Source: Ligula intestinalis (taxonomy: Eukaryota > Platyhelminthes > Cestoda > Diphyllobothriidea > Diphyllobothriidae). Taken from it: a DNA stretch of 64,000 nt. Positions within the stretch are counted from its first letter, which is position 1. Each line of letters begins with the position of its first letter. Location of the stretch: NCBI GenBank assembly GCA_036362985.1, contig JAYGXS010000005.1, forward strand, positions 49,258,400 through 49,322,399. Direction: 5' to 3'. A program made the position numbers and the translations under genes. This document shows, one piece after another, positions 1-13,214 of this stretch. The notes beneath the pieces were generated by a model. The model was not told the DNA's origin. It saw nothing but the letters and a program-made list of their open reading frames with translations, and ran no database searches.

Positions 1-509
1 CTTAATTGACCACGTGCTGTTGATGCTTTATTATCGATTGGCGATTTAAGTGTACCATGGAACTTTAAGATAAGGTACAGCTTGTCCCTGAGAAGCGACC
101 ATAGAAGACCAATGTAACAGATCTAAACACTTTGCAAGACAGGATATTTCGAAAATGTTCTTTTATTTTATCCGCAGATCTTTGGCTAGGAACATTATAG
201 GAAACAAAGAGTCATTCTGAATAAAACCAACAACAACTTAAATGACACAATGATAAAAAAACACACAAGAGGATGATAAAAAAGCATTTAATGGCAAAAA
301 GTGTTACAAAGCGGGTTACAAACCTCCTCTTATCTCTCACTCATGACGATTTCATGCATAAAAAGGTCATCAGTACATCCTCTGGATAGGGATAGTTCTC
401 GATTTACTGAGTATGTAGCAATATATCAGCTAGGTATCAATGGCAATTTTGCACTGTATTGAATTAAAATGCGCATTTGGAGCACATAAGAGCAGAGAAT
501 TGTAGAGGG
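1..509. other. AT-rich spacer, no gene seen
   Basis: No long reading frame, splice-bounded exon, RNA gene or recognisable repeat is visible here. Confidence 0.5.
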
Positions 510-1045
510 ATGCTTGGAGGTACAACATGTACAATAACCGCGTAAATCAGCTTGGTAGGCAAATTAGCTTTTCAAATTAACCATGGGAATAACCGCTTAC
601 TTACACATTTTAAGTAGGGTGAATTTCCACAATCCCTGGGTCTAACAGGCTCCTTATTTTAGGGAGAGGACGGGTGGGGTGTGTCAGGGAACTAATTATA
701 TCGCAATTATTCTACAAAATAAAAAGTTACGAGGGCAAATTGCGGCACGTAATCATATTTCGGGCGGGGACACTGAAGTACGCTTTAATGTCATCGCTAA
801 TATCCCACCGGACCAACGGCGAGCGCGTGTAGGTCGGAAGAGTGTGCTCTGAACTTGTAGCAGTACCATTAACCCCAACTAGAATAAAGGCGAATGAGCG
901 AAGAAAGTTGACGATTGTGGAATTCACCCTGCTTAAAATTTGTAAGCTAGCGATTTTTCCGCGGTTAATGTGAAAAACCATTTTGCTCAACATGCTGACT
1001 CAAGTGGTTATTCTCTGCGGTGGCCTTTCGAGGACCCATCCGAAG
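510..1045. repeat. Foldback element with imperfect inverted arms
   Basis: The left arm (about 510-632) is the imperfect reverse complement of the right arm (about 914-1045). The best-matching part is 598-632 against 912-946, where a block containing TTTTAAGYAGGGTGAATT is shared. The match continues outward through an AATTAACC block and an AATAACC block. About 280 nt of unrelated sequence lies between the arms. The short ORFs here are shadows of the arms. Ends and target duplication were not resolved. It is probably an old non-autonomous DNA element. Confidence 0.6.
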
Positions 1046-3899
1046 GTCAATGCCATAATCAAATCCCTACTGGGTCGAGGGCCAGCGTGCAGAAAACTAG
1101 AAGATTTTGGGTAATGTAGCCCATTTAACATTTGTAAGTAGGGGGTTGTAATACATAAGGACTTTTCGAAGACCCCACGAGGAATCCTTAACAAACTTTT
1201 AAATTTCTTCGAAATCCATCAGTGCTTTTCTTATTTACAAGTTGCGTCCATAAGAGTTTCAGAGTTTTGAAAGCCCCACTTTGCTGAGGGATAGTGCGCA
1301 AATGTAGCAAGAATAATTCCAGTCATCATTGAATTAGACTCCTAGAATCTTTATTGACTTCTGATTATCCAAACTAGCCAACTCTAGCCAATGGATACTG
1401 TGCCATGCCACATAAAGTAGAGGCAAAAAGAAAGCGACATTATTTAAAGGAGGCAGACGTAAGCAACAATTTCGTGCCTTAGATGATTGCAAACTAGGCC
1501 ACGACCTTTACGCCAGGCATTTGAAGCTAGAATTAAGCCATCAGAACGCATTATGCCAGTCTACTCTGTCACTAGTGACTTGCATTGCATCACGTACAGG
1601 AAAGCCTATTTCCAAGTCGAAATAAGTGTTGGCGCGTTTACTTGTCAGATTCCTTTTCATTCTCTGAAAGACGAACCTGTTCAGCTGGACGCATTGTAAT
1701 GAGATGATAATATCTCGTACAGTCAAAGCGACAAAGATTAATATAACTGAAAAGGTGAACGCAGTGGAGATTTACCGGTGAATTTGTTCAAAACGGTTCA
1801 TAAATGCGTGACATATACCCCAGTCTCTAGTTCCGCACACACAGTGCTCGAATGACAAGAAAATACCGGAGCGGCTGGAAATGGAGGTGGACTCAGTGGC
1901 TAAAAGAGGTAAAGCACATACGCGTACCATGCATGCAATGAACCACAGTCCCTAGCCAACCTGCCTCAACCGAAGGGATCTCAATCTGCCATAAGTGGGA
2001 ATGACATAACGGCCACAGTAGAAAGACGCCATTCCCCTCTGATGCTTGCTACAGAGGAGGACACTGTTAACCTGTTAGGTGCGCTGCATGTCGAGAAAGG
2101 CTCTGAATTTCCATGATGGGGGCTAGCTCAGGGAAGGTCCAGCCCAATTTCCTTCTTCCGTTAACCAGTGGCGCATTACTGACAATGAAAAACGGGGCTT
2201 GCACGTGAAAACGAAAAAAAGGATAGATCCGTTAAGCTGCTACGAGCACCCAACACCTTGAACCAAACCTAATCTGCATTCTCACAAGACGATGCCGTGT
2301 GTCTGGTGCGATTAGGATGGGGTTATCCAGTATGAATTGCTTCAAACGACTAAATAGTCCAACTAGTGTCATTTTGCAATATGAAAACGCTGGGCCCAAA
2401 TAGGAAAATTCACAAAAAAGTTTATTCAGGAGCTGGACTGGTGGTTATTTAAACCTGCCACACTATTCCGAAAGGGCTCCATAGCATTACTATAGCGTAA
2501 CCACTCAAAAAGGATTTGAACTGAAGATCCTCCAATATGGACGCTGATCTTCAAAAGTGGATGGATGGCTTCTTTGTGTGTAATTCGCCTAAGCATTAAG
2601 AAGAAGTTGTGAAATACGGAGGAGGACAAATAACTAAAAAACCTTGAAAAACTTATAATAAGATGATATAAATTGGAATAGGGGAAAAACACACGAACAT
2701 ATGATTCGAACTTTTAAAAGCATTCGATTAGGAAACCCTGAATTTTGCCTAAAACGTTGAACCAAAAGATAGGAAACATTTTTCACGCAGAGAGGCTGAG
2801 CAAAATGAGGTTGGAAAGTCCTTAAAAGGCATATCCTGCTTTCGAATTTTGTCGTCAGTTGCGTCTTAAAGCAGCTCATAAGACCAATCCAAAAGTGTTT
2901 TGAAATGCATTTGTTACCGTCTTTTAAGTTTTTTAAACTATTTCAAAGGTTTAAGTAAAACACCTTTTAATGGCTTTCTTTGCAAATCAAAATTTAAGTC
3001 ATCAAACCTCTTTTAGGCGTAGGTAATTGTAGCCACTGATTTTTAAACTCTTTTTAGCAGACTGCCGATTCTTTTTACGTCCGCCCGTCTCTCTCGTAGT
3101 AAAAAGCCACTTTCTGGTACGCTTTCTGCCCGTCTTCGAAGGGTTGACAGTTGACAATTTTACGTAAATGTGCTTTCTTTGCTAGTACTTAAGTAGTTTT
3201 TACTAGAATGCTGTTCAAACTATTTTTAGACAATGCCATCTGGATGCAATAGTCAGCGGAAAAAAATTATGCATACAGCTATAAAATTAATCGGTGTGCG
3301 TGCGTAGGTTGGCATTAAACGCCGCAACTTTGATGCAAACAATCGTAAAATGAGCCGCAATTTGTGCCAAGAGGAACTTAAGTGCATTTTAAGATAACAT
3401 TAATTCTTGGAAGGATTTTACACACGGACAAACAGGAAAAGTGCGCTCCCTTGCATTCATAAACAAGCTGATGTTTGATCAGGGATCTCCCCAATTCCTT
3501 CTAGGAAGCTAATTTTTGGAGAATATTTCTTATCGGTATCTATCGTTCCAGCTTTTGAAGTAAATATGGTATAAATTTTATCGCTTAGAAAATACGGGAT
3601 GTTTTATTTCCTATAGATTTCTGTGAAAACGGGTCAGCCCGAAGGCTGACGTTTTAAACTGTAGAACGCTAATAATTTTTAGACCAGCTTGCAAGTTACA
3701 TGTTTGTAATTACCTTCTTAGTAGATTTTCGACGTAACTGTGCTGCGTATTATATCTTCTAGAAAATACTTAATGACGCTTTATTGATTATTTATGTTCT
3801 ATGAAATGACCCCGCCAGCTCAATCCCCGGATTGATCGGAGAATGGTGCCTGAGAGAATAAGGGTAAACACGAGGGAATCGGGGAATGAAAAATGTCTG
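1046..3899. other. Spacer, no gene seen
   Basis: Only short scattered ORFs without splice context or codon pattern. A small GC hairpin (GTCAGCC/GGCTGAC with a CGAA loop) sits at 3633-3650. Nothing else can be supported. Confidence 0.5.
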
Positions 3900-3904
3900 A
3901 TTAA

Positions 3905-4250
3905 AAAGTTATATTTACAGAGCAAATTTTTCAAGATCTACCTTTTACCAATTAATTATGAATGACATTATTCGCTAACAAAACAATCAATTTGGGGTCA
4001 AAAATGAGAAAAAGGAGGCGATAGGGGGGAAATGGGTTGAAATCCCTGTCCTGAGTCCCGTCTTGATTCCATGTCCAATGCGGAGAAAGATCGCCAGTTG
4101 GGACTGGGCTGAGGACAGGGATTTCAACCCGTCCTTCCGCCGCCTGAACAATGTTTTCGCGGCAGGAAAACCCCTTTTTCTAATAATTTAGACACCAAAA
4201 TGATTGTTTTTTAGAGGATAATGTGATAAATAATCTTTCCCTTATGTCGG
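3905..4250. repeat. Foldback (hairpin) repeat
   Basis: A perfect 19-bp inverted repeat pairs 4034-4052 (GGGTTGAAATCCCTGTCCT) with 4112-4130, with a 59-nt spacer. Outside it the arms keep pairing imperfectly to about 3905 on the left and 4250 on the right, for example the AAAACAATCAWTTTGG block on each side. The right arm carries about 25 extra nucleotides. The structure suggests a foldback or MITE-like element; no coding potential. Confidence 0.65.
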
Positions 4251-4387
4251 CATGTTGCACGAATTCCGGCAAGTACGGCACGACGGACGTAAGCTAAACT
4301 GATGGCCGAACTGTCGGCTGAATGCCATTCTGGTTGCAATGGCTCATTCATAATGTGGTCCACCACTCAGTGGACTCTGAGCCGGTG

Positions 4388-4707
4388 TAGTAGCACGTTT
4401 AGTTGTGGGTTTTTGCCACGCCAATCGAACGTTCTTTCCCTCGCGTCTGGGTTTCTTGACCGGTTGTGAAGAAAAGGAGGAGGAGGAGGAGGAGGAGGAA
4501 GGGCAGTAGGTGCTGCGGTAGTCGACTAGCACTATAAACTAAATTATGTGTAGGTCACCGTCCCTGCATCAACATGTTGTAAACAACAGGCAGGATATTT
4601 TCCGAAACGACAGTCGGTAAGGCTTTCTCGCGAGGCCACCTAATGACTAAGGTTGCTCCGGCCAAGTTTAATCCGAAAATCGTGGTTTAAGGTTTAATGC
4701 TTGATAA
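4388..4707 (+). repeat. Direct duplication, unit 1
   Basis: This segment is repeated about 585 bp downstream at 4975-5254. Shared landmarks in the same order are ACGTTTAGTTG, GTGCTGCGG, GTCGACTAG, CGACAGTCGGTAAGGCTTTC and CTCCGGCCAAGTTTAAT. This unit has about 45 extra nt in the middle, including the AGG microsatellite. No coding function is evident. Confidence 0.75.
4475..4499 (+). repeat. AGG trinucleotide microsatellite
   Basis: About eight tandem AGG units, lying inside the extra segment of duplication unit 1 and absent from unit 2. Confidence 0.9.
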
Positions 4708-4974
4708 GGGAACAGTATATTGTGCACACAGAGGAACGGAGAATAGATAGAAAAAAGATTTGAATACGGAGAGAACGACCTTCCGCAGGAGCGGCATGAG
4801 CCGAAGTGTGGCTTCGTTGCAGGAATTCCCGCGCTCCGGAGAGACAGCGTACACGCATGCTTTCACCTGGCCAAAAAGGCACTATTGCGCCAACTGTGAT
4901 TGGCTGATCCAGGCCTCGAGAACCGCAGTCGTCAGATTCTAGCGAAGTTCACTTCGACTCGAGCTAGTCACAAC

Positions 4975-5254
4975 AGTAGTACGTTTAGTTGCAGGTTTTT
5001 GCCATGTCAACCGACAGTACATTCCCTCGCCTCTGGTTTTCTCGGCCAAGTGTGGTGCTGCGGAAGTCGACTAGTACTATAAACGTTATTACGTGCAGAT
5101 CACCGTACCTGCGCCAATATCTTATGAAGAACACGACGGACATTTTCAGAACCGACAGTCGGTAAGGCTTTCTCGTGGGGCCACCTAATGATGAAGGCTC
5201 CTCCGGCCAAGTTTAATACGTAAATCGTAGTTAAAGCTTTAATGGTTGATCAGT
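4975..5254 (+). repeat. Direct duplication, unit 2
   Basis: Second copy of the 4388-4707 unit, same orientation, diverged by scattered substitutions and lacking the AGG tract. About 265 bp of unrelated sequence lies between the units. It could be an old segmental duplication or two copies of one dispersed repeat. Confidence 0.75.
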
Positions 5255-7943
5255 GCGCAGTTGCTGCTTGTTTAGTTTGTGATAAGTGCACAGTAGGAGA
5301 TGAATCAAACTCGCACGTTATTGGTTGGCTGAACTAAGAATATATGCGTAAAGCATGCGGACAAAATTGACCAACATAAACTCCTTTTGGTCAGCAAGGG
5401 ATGCCCACAGGCCAATAACAATATAAGGAAAACTAATAGTTGTTAAAATAACCGAGAAACTACTTGAATAGGTAAACATTCGACCTACTGTAAAGTTAGA
5501 AGAAGTTTTTCATTTTAAATCACAGAAAAAGGGAACATCACAACAATACCCGAAGAAGCTTTCTGAATGCACTGTCAAAAGATCGGATTAGCCGCAGGCT
5601 TTTGCAGTTCTTGTCTGTGTATTGCGCATTCATTTCACCAGATAAATCCAAGAAAAAACGAAGTAAGAAGAAAGTAAGACATGCATTCTTCTGCAGAAAA
5701 CGCAGCGAGGCGAAGCCTAACTTTTTAAATCACAAAAGTGGTTATGCAAGTATTTGGAGCAGAGCTCTCTCAGAAAGAAAGTTTTAAAACCTACTGAATG
5801 AGTAAGCTGAGGGCCACAATTTGGCGACACACCTATCGTAAAATAGACATAAAGGTGGCATTAATAACGCCAGATGATGAGTGCAGCTTCCTTTTTTATT
5901 GAAACTGACGATCAATTGACTTTGCATTTGGTTTGATTTTTTAGCTGCCTCTTTTGTGAATTGAATTGGGAAAGACTTTGGCGGAATATGGCCTGTTTTG
6001 TAAAACTTTGGTTCTTTGCACGTCGAAACGAGAAGACACAAATACCTATTGGTCAACAACTATTAAAATGTCCAGAGGTAATGCGAAAAAGACCCTTTTG
6101 TAGCTTCTGTTAGAATAACTGAGCAGTCAAAACTTAAAGACAGCTAACTGCTTGCAAAAATATGGGACTTACTTGTTAGCGAAATAAAACCGGGGTTCCA
6201 TACTGAGGATCTCTTCGTCTTCTTGTTAGTGTCTGCAAAAAGAACCTCTCTGGTTTATGAGCAAGGCTAACAGGTACGATGACAACCTTCAAACATTCCT
6301 AAGCATGTTTAACAACGCGGAAACCTGTAAACCGCACAACAAATCATGCCGAGTTGCAATTGCTAAACGTTCTAGCCACCTCCGTCAGTCATACTCAGGT
6401 AAAAATATGATGGTATTGCACAGCCAACTATTTCACTGGGTTTTAAGGCTTACAGGTATCCTTGGATTTCTAAAGATAGGATCAACATAAAGCTTCCATT
6501 TCCTTTTGAAGGAAATCAAGATAAATTTATTTTATAGCATGTGTTGTAAAAGGAACAGTATTTCTGCATGCGTGGTCGAACCGACGATTTTCCATGCGTC
6601 TGTGGTTTTGAAGCTGCCTGTTCTCCTGAAGGAATTTCTTTTGATCTTACAAAAGGGTATCTGAGGAAACATTAATGCGGCAATAAATCTGCGATGGTTA
6701 AAAAACTTGCACATATCAGGTCGTACCTAAAACAGATCGAGACGATCGAAAGGTTTTTAACTTCTGTGAATTGTTTGCGACGTAAGGTTTACTTACTGTG
6801 AATTATGCACATCAGAAAGTCATCGCAATAAACGATAAGCGGTAAAACGGCAATCAACCCTTTTATGGACAAACGTAAAAGCTGGCTGATACAGCTGTAA
6901 TATCGGGGAAATCAGAGTCTCCGTTTTCTTTGCCTCTTCATCTTAGACATCCGAATGGAAACATGTAATAATGAAGGTACTAAGTTGACACTAGCTTCGT
7001 TTGCAGTGCTATGATAGGCGCATTTAAACAATATTCCCTAATTGATGTCCAATTTTGGAGTTGCAACCAAGGCCCCAGAGGACATATACATTAGAAGTCT
7101 CCTAAATATTTCCCAACCTTTGAGCGTCAAGAGAAAAGTTCAGGCATTCAGCATTATTCGTCGTAATCCTACATGGTTAATAACGTCATCATACCAAATA
7201 ACGAAAGCTTTGTCAACTTCCTTCGCATAAAGCATTCAGAAGTTTGCTTGCTACAGTAGCATATTTTTTACCCTCGGATTTTTTAAAAACGAAAAAGGAG
7301 TTACAGTTCAGGTTAACGTGTGTCAGTCGAAAATATGCATGGGCCTCAACTTTCGTAAGCAGGCTCTCTTTTTACCTCGACGAAAAAGCAGTCCAATCAA
7401 AAATATAAAAACTTCAAGATTCCGATAATCTTTGAGGCCTGAACGACCTCAGTCACTTATAAGCTTTTGATTCCGCTTTTAACAGGAATAAGCCCAGATT
7501 TCTGACAGAGGTTATGTATTCATTAGGCTTAAGGACCTCATTTAATCACCATGGCTTTAGTTAGAACACACAAGTTGAATACGAATTACTGCAAGTTGAT
7601 CTCGGACCCACACCCACATAGTAACCAGATTTTGAATTATACAACAACATTATGAGAAGACGACACTCCCTCCATAAGACCAATGGTCAAGTCGGTCTGT
7701 GACGTACCTGTAGTGGGATGTTTTCCATTCACTTCTAGAAATAAATCTCACAAACTGCTGGGGGACCGACCGATAAGCCGAACCCCTCGCAGCTGTACCA
7801 CAAAGTGGCAGAATACCGGCGGAACACGTGTCTGGGCTTTTGGCTCTTACCTCTACTACCAGTATGACCAGTGCTGCAAGAAACTTGCCTAAGTTTGTAA
7901 AAGTTCGATTATTTCTCGCATACCAGCGAGAAAACATCTACGA
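5255..7943. other. Spacer, no defended gene
   Basis: No recognisable protein or RNA gene. One minus-strand frame at 7650-7937 has a hydrophobic N-terminal stretch and donor-like sites; it is listed among the findings because it is too weak to annotate. Confidence 0.45.
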
Positions 7944-9270
7944 AAACTTAGAAATAATAATGAGCAGCATTAGACATATTAAGTACTGAAAAGATCTAAA
8001 AGTATTGAGTGTTTGCAAAGAAAAATAAAAATTATCCGATAAACCTCTAGTTCCGGAGATGTAAAAAAGCTATATAGAAGAACAATGAAGTTCAATATTT
8101 TATTAAGTTGAAAACGGATTGGAGCCCATTTCCTTATATAAAAAGAACGTTTCTTTAGTGAAAATATTTTATGCATATTACCAATAGTTGATAATCATTT
8201 TTGTTGAATATCGTGGAATAAAGTCTGTCAGTATTTTCTTCGTTTTCAGTGTGGCATTGATAAATTGCGCTTCTGTTCGACGTTTACACCAAAACCTTTA
8301 AAATTAGAAATATATAAAGAGCATTTACCAAAATAAAGTGTTTTTGGATATAAATTTCTATGAAGATGGCCATGTTGCTCATATGTAGAAATGCCTCAAA
8401 CCAGAAAACCAAATTTTCGAGAATAAATAATGTCCGCGACGAAATTTTGATATTTTTATTCCTAATATTAATAAACAACTTTCCATAATAAGGTAACCTC
8501 TTTTAAAAGTGCTTTTAATTAGATATTTGACAGAGGAATTTCTGTGAACATTAACTTTTTCAAAGGTAACGTTACAATGAAATTGGATACTTTCAAAAAT
8601 TTCTTCAAGTTACCTGAAGATAAAAGGTGCAATTTGACTAGACATCAAAGACCTTACTTTTCTCTTTATAATAAAGTTCTTTCAGAATTAGTGGATTAAT
8701 TCACAATCTGTTATAAGCTTGCGAATGCAAAAAACTGGCCATATATGTGACCATTTTTATGAAATACTCATTATTCTTCTTCTGTGTGTTCCATTTCTAA
8801 ATAACGCATAATCAGAACGTATAGTTTACAAAAAACTATGTTTCTAAATGACCTACATTCAATAAGGCCTTTTGTCCGTTACCTTTGCGGTAACATATAC
8901 GGACAATTTTTTTAGATAGCAGGGATATTGTTGCGGTTTAAAACAAATGCTGTGAACTTTTTGTTATTGCATTTTGTGTAAAAAGCTTCACAGGTTAGCT
9001 AAACATAATTTTTTGAGCTTAAATAGCAGTTTGTTCCTGAAAATATATTCGATTCCTTAAAGTTGGCATTGCTAACAATCGAGAAACTTCGGAGAAAATA
9101 TTTTATCTCCGGAAGCGATAATTGTTCCACAATTTTCTACTCATCCTGAAATTCTTCCATAGCACAATGCGTATAACTAAAAAGTTTGGTTCTGTATTAC
9201 CTTATAGCATAGGAAATTACTTCGTGATTTATCCAAAATTAGTGCCTATTTCGCTCCATCATTTTAACTA
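7944..9270 (+). mobile_element. 1.56-kb TIR family, truncated copy
   Basis: Aligns along its length with the full element at 51540-53096. Shared blocks include AATAATAATGA near the left, GTTTACACCAAAAC, AAAGTGTTTTTGGATATAA, GGTTACCTC-like and TTATAGCATAGGAAATT near the right. Both outer termini are missing in this copy, so it is truncated at each end. It has no transposase reading frame. It was probably moved by a transposase supplied in trans. Confidence 0.7.
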
Positions 9271-12200
9271 TGAGGTCTAGCGTTCAGGCTGGGAAGGCCA
9301 GGGAGATTTTGGTGGACAGGAATAGTGATCAAAGGTTCAAGATCAGTTTGAGGGGCCTAACGAAAGATATTTCCTTAAAGTGCATCCATTTCATCAAAAA
9401 GGGAAGTGGATTTGCCGTGGAACAGATAAAAGTAATAGTATGAACAACGTTTAGTGAGAAGTATCGAACGAATAATAAATTGTAGGATGAGAAAAATATA
9501 TAAAACGTGTGGACTTATCGATGGCAGGGGCAAATAGGAGATTGTCCAAGCCAAACCGCGGTGACTTAGCTCGAAAACCGAAAACTGAACTTGAAAACCG
9601 GGGATAAAAATTAAAACCAAAGTGGGTCGGGACGGTTCATTACATAGCCCCCCTCCTAAGATGCAGCACTGTCCTCAGTGCTGGCAACGGCTAGGGAAGA
9701 CGAAACAGTGACCTCCAAGGCTACAGGGAAACCAGGTCGGGGGGAACTATGGGGAACGATACAGCGCTGTCTTCAGCACTGTTGTCTACACGGGGGGAGG
9801 ACACCATGATCTCTGAGGCTACCGGGAGAATTGGTAGGGAGGTACGATGGGTAGGGAGTCGGTCGCAGTATGGTTTAAGATGGTTCATTACAGGGGGCAA
9901 TTTCCCAGACTGAAGCCTTTCTAATGATTCAATTCACTCAGTTGATCGAAATAATTTGACAAAATATATTCTTAACTACCAAGTTAAATTTCATCATGGA
10001 AGTTTCTTACAGCACTTGTAATACTGTACTTACGTAGATTTGTAACCGTCTACGTAGTGGGTGTACTGGGATCACTAAATCATCAGACCAACTCAACAGG
10101 TTGAAGGTAAAATGCAGAAGTCACCAGAAGGAGTAGTTTAATACGTAGAGAACTCCCGATTGCTGTCTCAAGTGGCGGTAGCCGTTGGCGAAGACAGGGC
10201 TGGTGTTAACTTCGTCCGGTTTGGTCTGAGAGGGCAGGAGACAGGGGTGGCAGCTGCTTACGTAGGATTGCGGCGCAGACTCAAGGAGTTTTTTATTGGT
10301 GTGTTGCAATCGCCCGAGGGAATGCTGCCTGCAACAGTCTGTGCTGCATCGGTCGAGGGGTGGCTTGTTGAAATGGCTCTTAGGCAGTCGTGCTTATTTG
10401 GACGCACGTGTATACGTGGGTGTGTGCGCACGTGTGTACGTTACTGAATAAACTGAGGTCAACTGTGAAGGCCACCGGAACGTCAAAGGACAGGGGATGC
10501 TGGCGCGGCTGTTATCGGTTAGCCAGAAGCAGTGGCGAAGTCAAGCTTTGGGGGAGGCGGAAAGAAAGCATTGGAATATTTGGTTGTGACGACGCATGAC
10601 TTTGGGATAGTGAGCCTCGGAAAACGAAGGGGAACAGACATTTTGTCATCCGTCACAGAGTATACTACTGACTGTCTGATGGTAGTTTGTGAATATTCCA
10701 CCCATATCTCGCAGTGGCAGGTGCACTTCAGCCTAAATATTGATGTAAAATTTCAATCCGTACCTATTAGTCTTGAGATATATTGGTGCAGTTCATGCTA
10801 GAGATTGCTTTCTGACGAAATTAGAAAGGTAAAAGGTTTACCTTTGTTTCCTCAAGACTCGGCGAGTGGGAGCTTCATATGGGTTTACAAGGAGCGAGGA
10901 TCTTATTTCCTAAAGTTTATAAAGCTTGTGGCACTGCTCTGTGTCTTGTCAGGTTTCGGTGTATAAGGCAAATAACACTAAAACATATGGTTTCCAGCTA
11001 TCAACGTGTGAAAAGCAGGACTACTACTACTACAACCACCTGGAATAAATCCACTAATTTATTCTATTTCCGGAAGAATGCAAAAATCAGGGATGGGACA
11101 GAATCTCCATCGTCCGTTTAATTCAAGTAAACGACAGATTAACCGATAAATTAGGTCTTTCGCCTCACGCCGACAGAATTACAGCCAAAGCTACACAGAT
11201 TTCAGCTTTATTTCTTATAATTTCTTGCTTTTTGAAATGAAATTAAGACTTAAGTGTATTTTTGTGCTTCCCATCTAAGAATACTGTTGCCCATTCTTCG
11301 GTCTGCTGAACGAACATAGCCGTTCAAAAATTGAAAGAGTCCAAAGAAATTTCACAAGAAAACTACTTTATCTGACATTTTTCAGTACTTCTTACTCAAA
11401 TGGATGCCAATAAACGAAACTAAGATTCCTTTGGTTCAGGAGATTAGAAGCAGGCTTATGTCTCCTTTTTCGCCTTAATAATAGCACAATCCTCCCCAAG
11501 TTGTCTGTCATTATTCCGTCAGCCATCCCTACAACTTAAGAAAATCTGCACTTGTCATACCTCCTCTAGCATTCTCCTCATCTTAACGGTCCTTGTTTTA
11601 TGCTGCCCGATGTAGCTTTTTTTGGAAGAACTTGCCAATTAAAATTGGGTCGTTAACTAAAATGTCTACTTTAATGCGAAGACTGCACATTTATCTTAAC
11701 ACTAGCTCTATTCATCTTTTATTCTCCTCATCCTTACCAAACAGCTTTCTCTATGACTCCGAGAAAGGACCATTGGGAATTTAGGAGATCCTCTTGAAAC
11801 GATTTTTCTCTGCCTCGTGTCCCCCAGAAACCTAGATGGCTCCATTAACCACCGCTAAATCAAACGAAGCCACGTGGAAGTACTTAGTCTAATCTGCTGC
11901 CATTTCGTTGGCTACTAGCCATCATCCGAATTCCTATTCCCATATTTCTACTCTACTACGCTGTCTTATCTCCCTAAGCAGTTGTTTCCCTTTCACGCGT
12001 TTTGAAAATGGAGATCCGTTGAACTCTGCCTCCATTTTCACTGTAAGATTTTTTAACTGCCTGTATTTTAAAGTTCGCCATTAACTGCAAAACATCGCCA
12101 AATATTGCCCTAAAAGGAGGCTTTCTACTGATAGTATTACAAATTTGTACGTTTATCTGCGCACATTGTCAAATTTGTTTTTGGATTTTTTTACGAAACT

Positions 12201-13212
12201 AAATTTGAATCGACAGTGCCTTTCGGACGCTTACAAATATAAATGGCAAACTCCACAGTTAGTTAGCTAGTTTGACTGTCAGTTTGCAAAGTTGCTAATT
12301 GCCTGCGTTAATGTGGCCGCTCATCTCCATTGTCCTCCTGTGTCTGTCAATCACTTCAGCCGCAGAGGACAAAACAGATGGATCGCTGACGCAAGTGCCG
12401 GCGGCGGCGGCATCAACGCAGGCAGCCAGCAATTAACACTTCCGCAAAGGTGTATGATAATCGTACTCAGAAGACCAAGGGAGGACAACACTAACTCTCT
12501 CCACGACCCCGCACCCGCCCATACAAGGCCACTCCCACCGGGAGTTGTAGCGACCTCATATTCTGAGTCAGGCTTTCCTTGCACGCCGCTGGGGCAAGCC
12601 ACATATGAGGCCCTCATGTCCACCAGCGCGTGCGCACTAGAGGATGTCATACCTCCGGTTAAGGTTACCCTCTGTCTGTCTTAACTTGCCAATTACGTTT
12701 CTAGGCCGGTCCACAAAAAACCTTATTGCGGGGATTGCTTACGGTCAGACACGTACGGAGCCAGCAACATCATGACTGGTTGCAGGCGTCCAGACCCAGC
12801 GACTACACCCGCCAGAATGCGACTCCGGACTCGGTCCGCTCATGACTGGCCTGCACTCGTCTGGGAGTCACTTGCATATTACTAACGTTCTACTCTGTCT
12901 ACGCTTAACTAGATTATCCATAACTCTCTGGCTTCCACGCCTTATCTTACCTACTAGTTCATGACTATTGAGATACATTCTATCTTCTATTATCCGGCCG
13001 GAGTACTTTGTGTCCTACACAGTAGTGAGAAGGTACAGTCACTACGGGGACAATAACCCCTGCGCCCCCCACGGCCTTTGAGTCTGTATAGATAACTTTG
13101 ATGTCGGCGGTGAGCTTCTTGGACTTAAAGATGCCCACGGGACCTTTTAAAGGCACAGTAGTAAGTGTGTGCACGTCTTCTTTCCAGTTAGTTTTTGGAG
13201 GGCAAATTAGTA
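9271..13212. other. Spacer with GC-rich islands, no gene recognised
   Basis: 9640-9900 is GC-rich with two imperfect internal repeats (a CAGCACTGTCCTCAGTGCTG-like unit, then CAGCGCTGTCTTCAGCACTG). 10150-10550 and 12290-12690 are further GC-rich islands with open frames of 95 and 130 codons. These match nothing I know and lack splice or start context. An ACT microsatellite is at 11020-11033. The islands may be remnants of other repeats. Confidence 0.4.
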
Positions 13213-13214
13213 TA

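Noticed and set aside
3633..3672. Hairpin GTCAGCC/GGCTGAC followed by CTAA-T as a second Helitron end
   Set aside because: CTAA lies about 18 nt beyond the hairpin, too far for the usual arrangement, and no Helitron coding trace is upstream.
12292..12684. 130-codon plus-strand frame in a GC-rich island
   Set aside because: Starts at TTG, overlaps a 99-codon frame on the other strand, low-complexity composition, nothing recognisable. Long frames are expected in GC-rich DNA.
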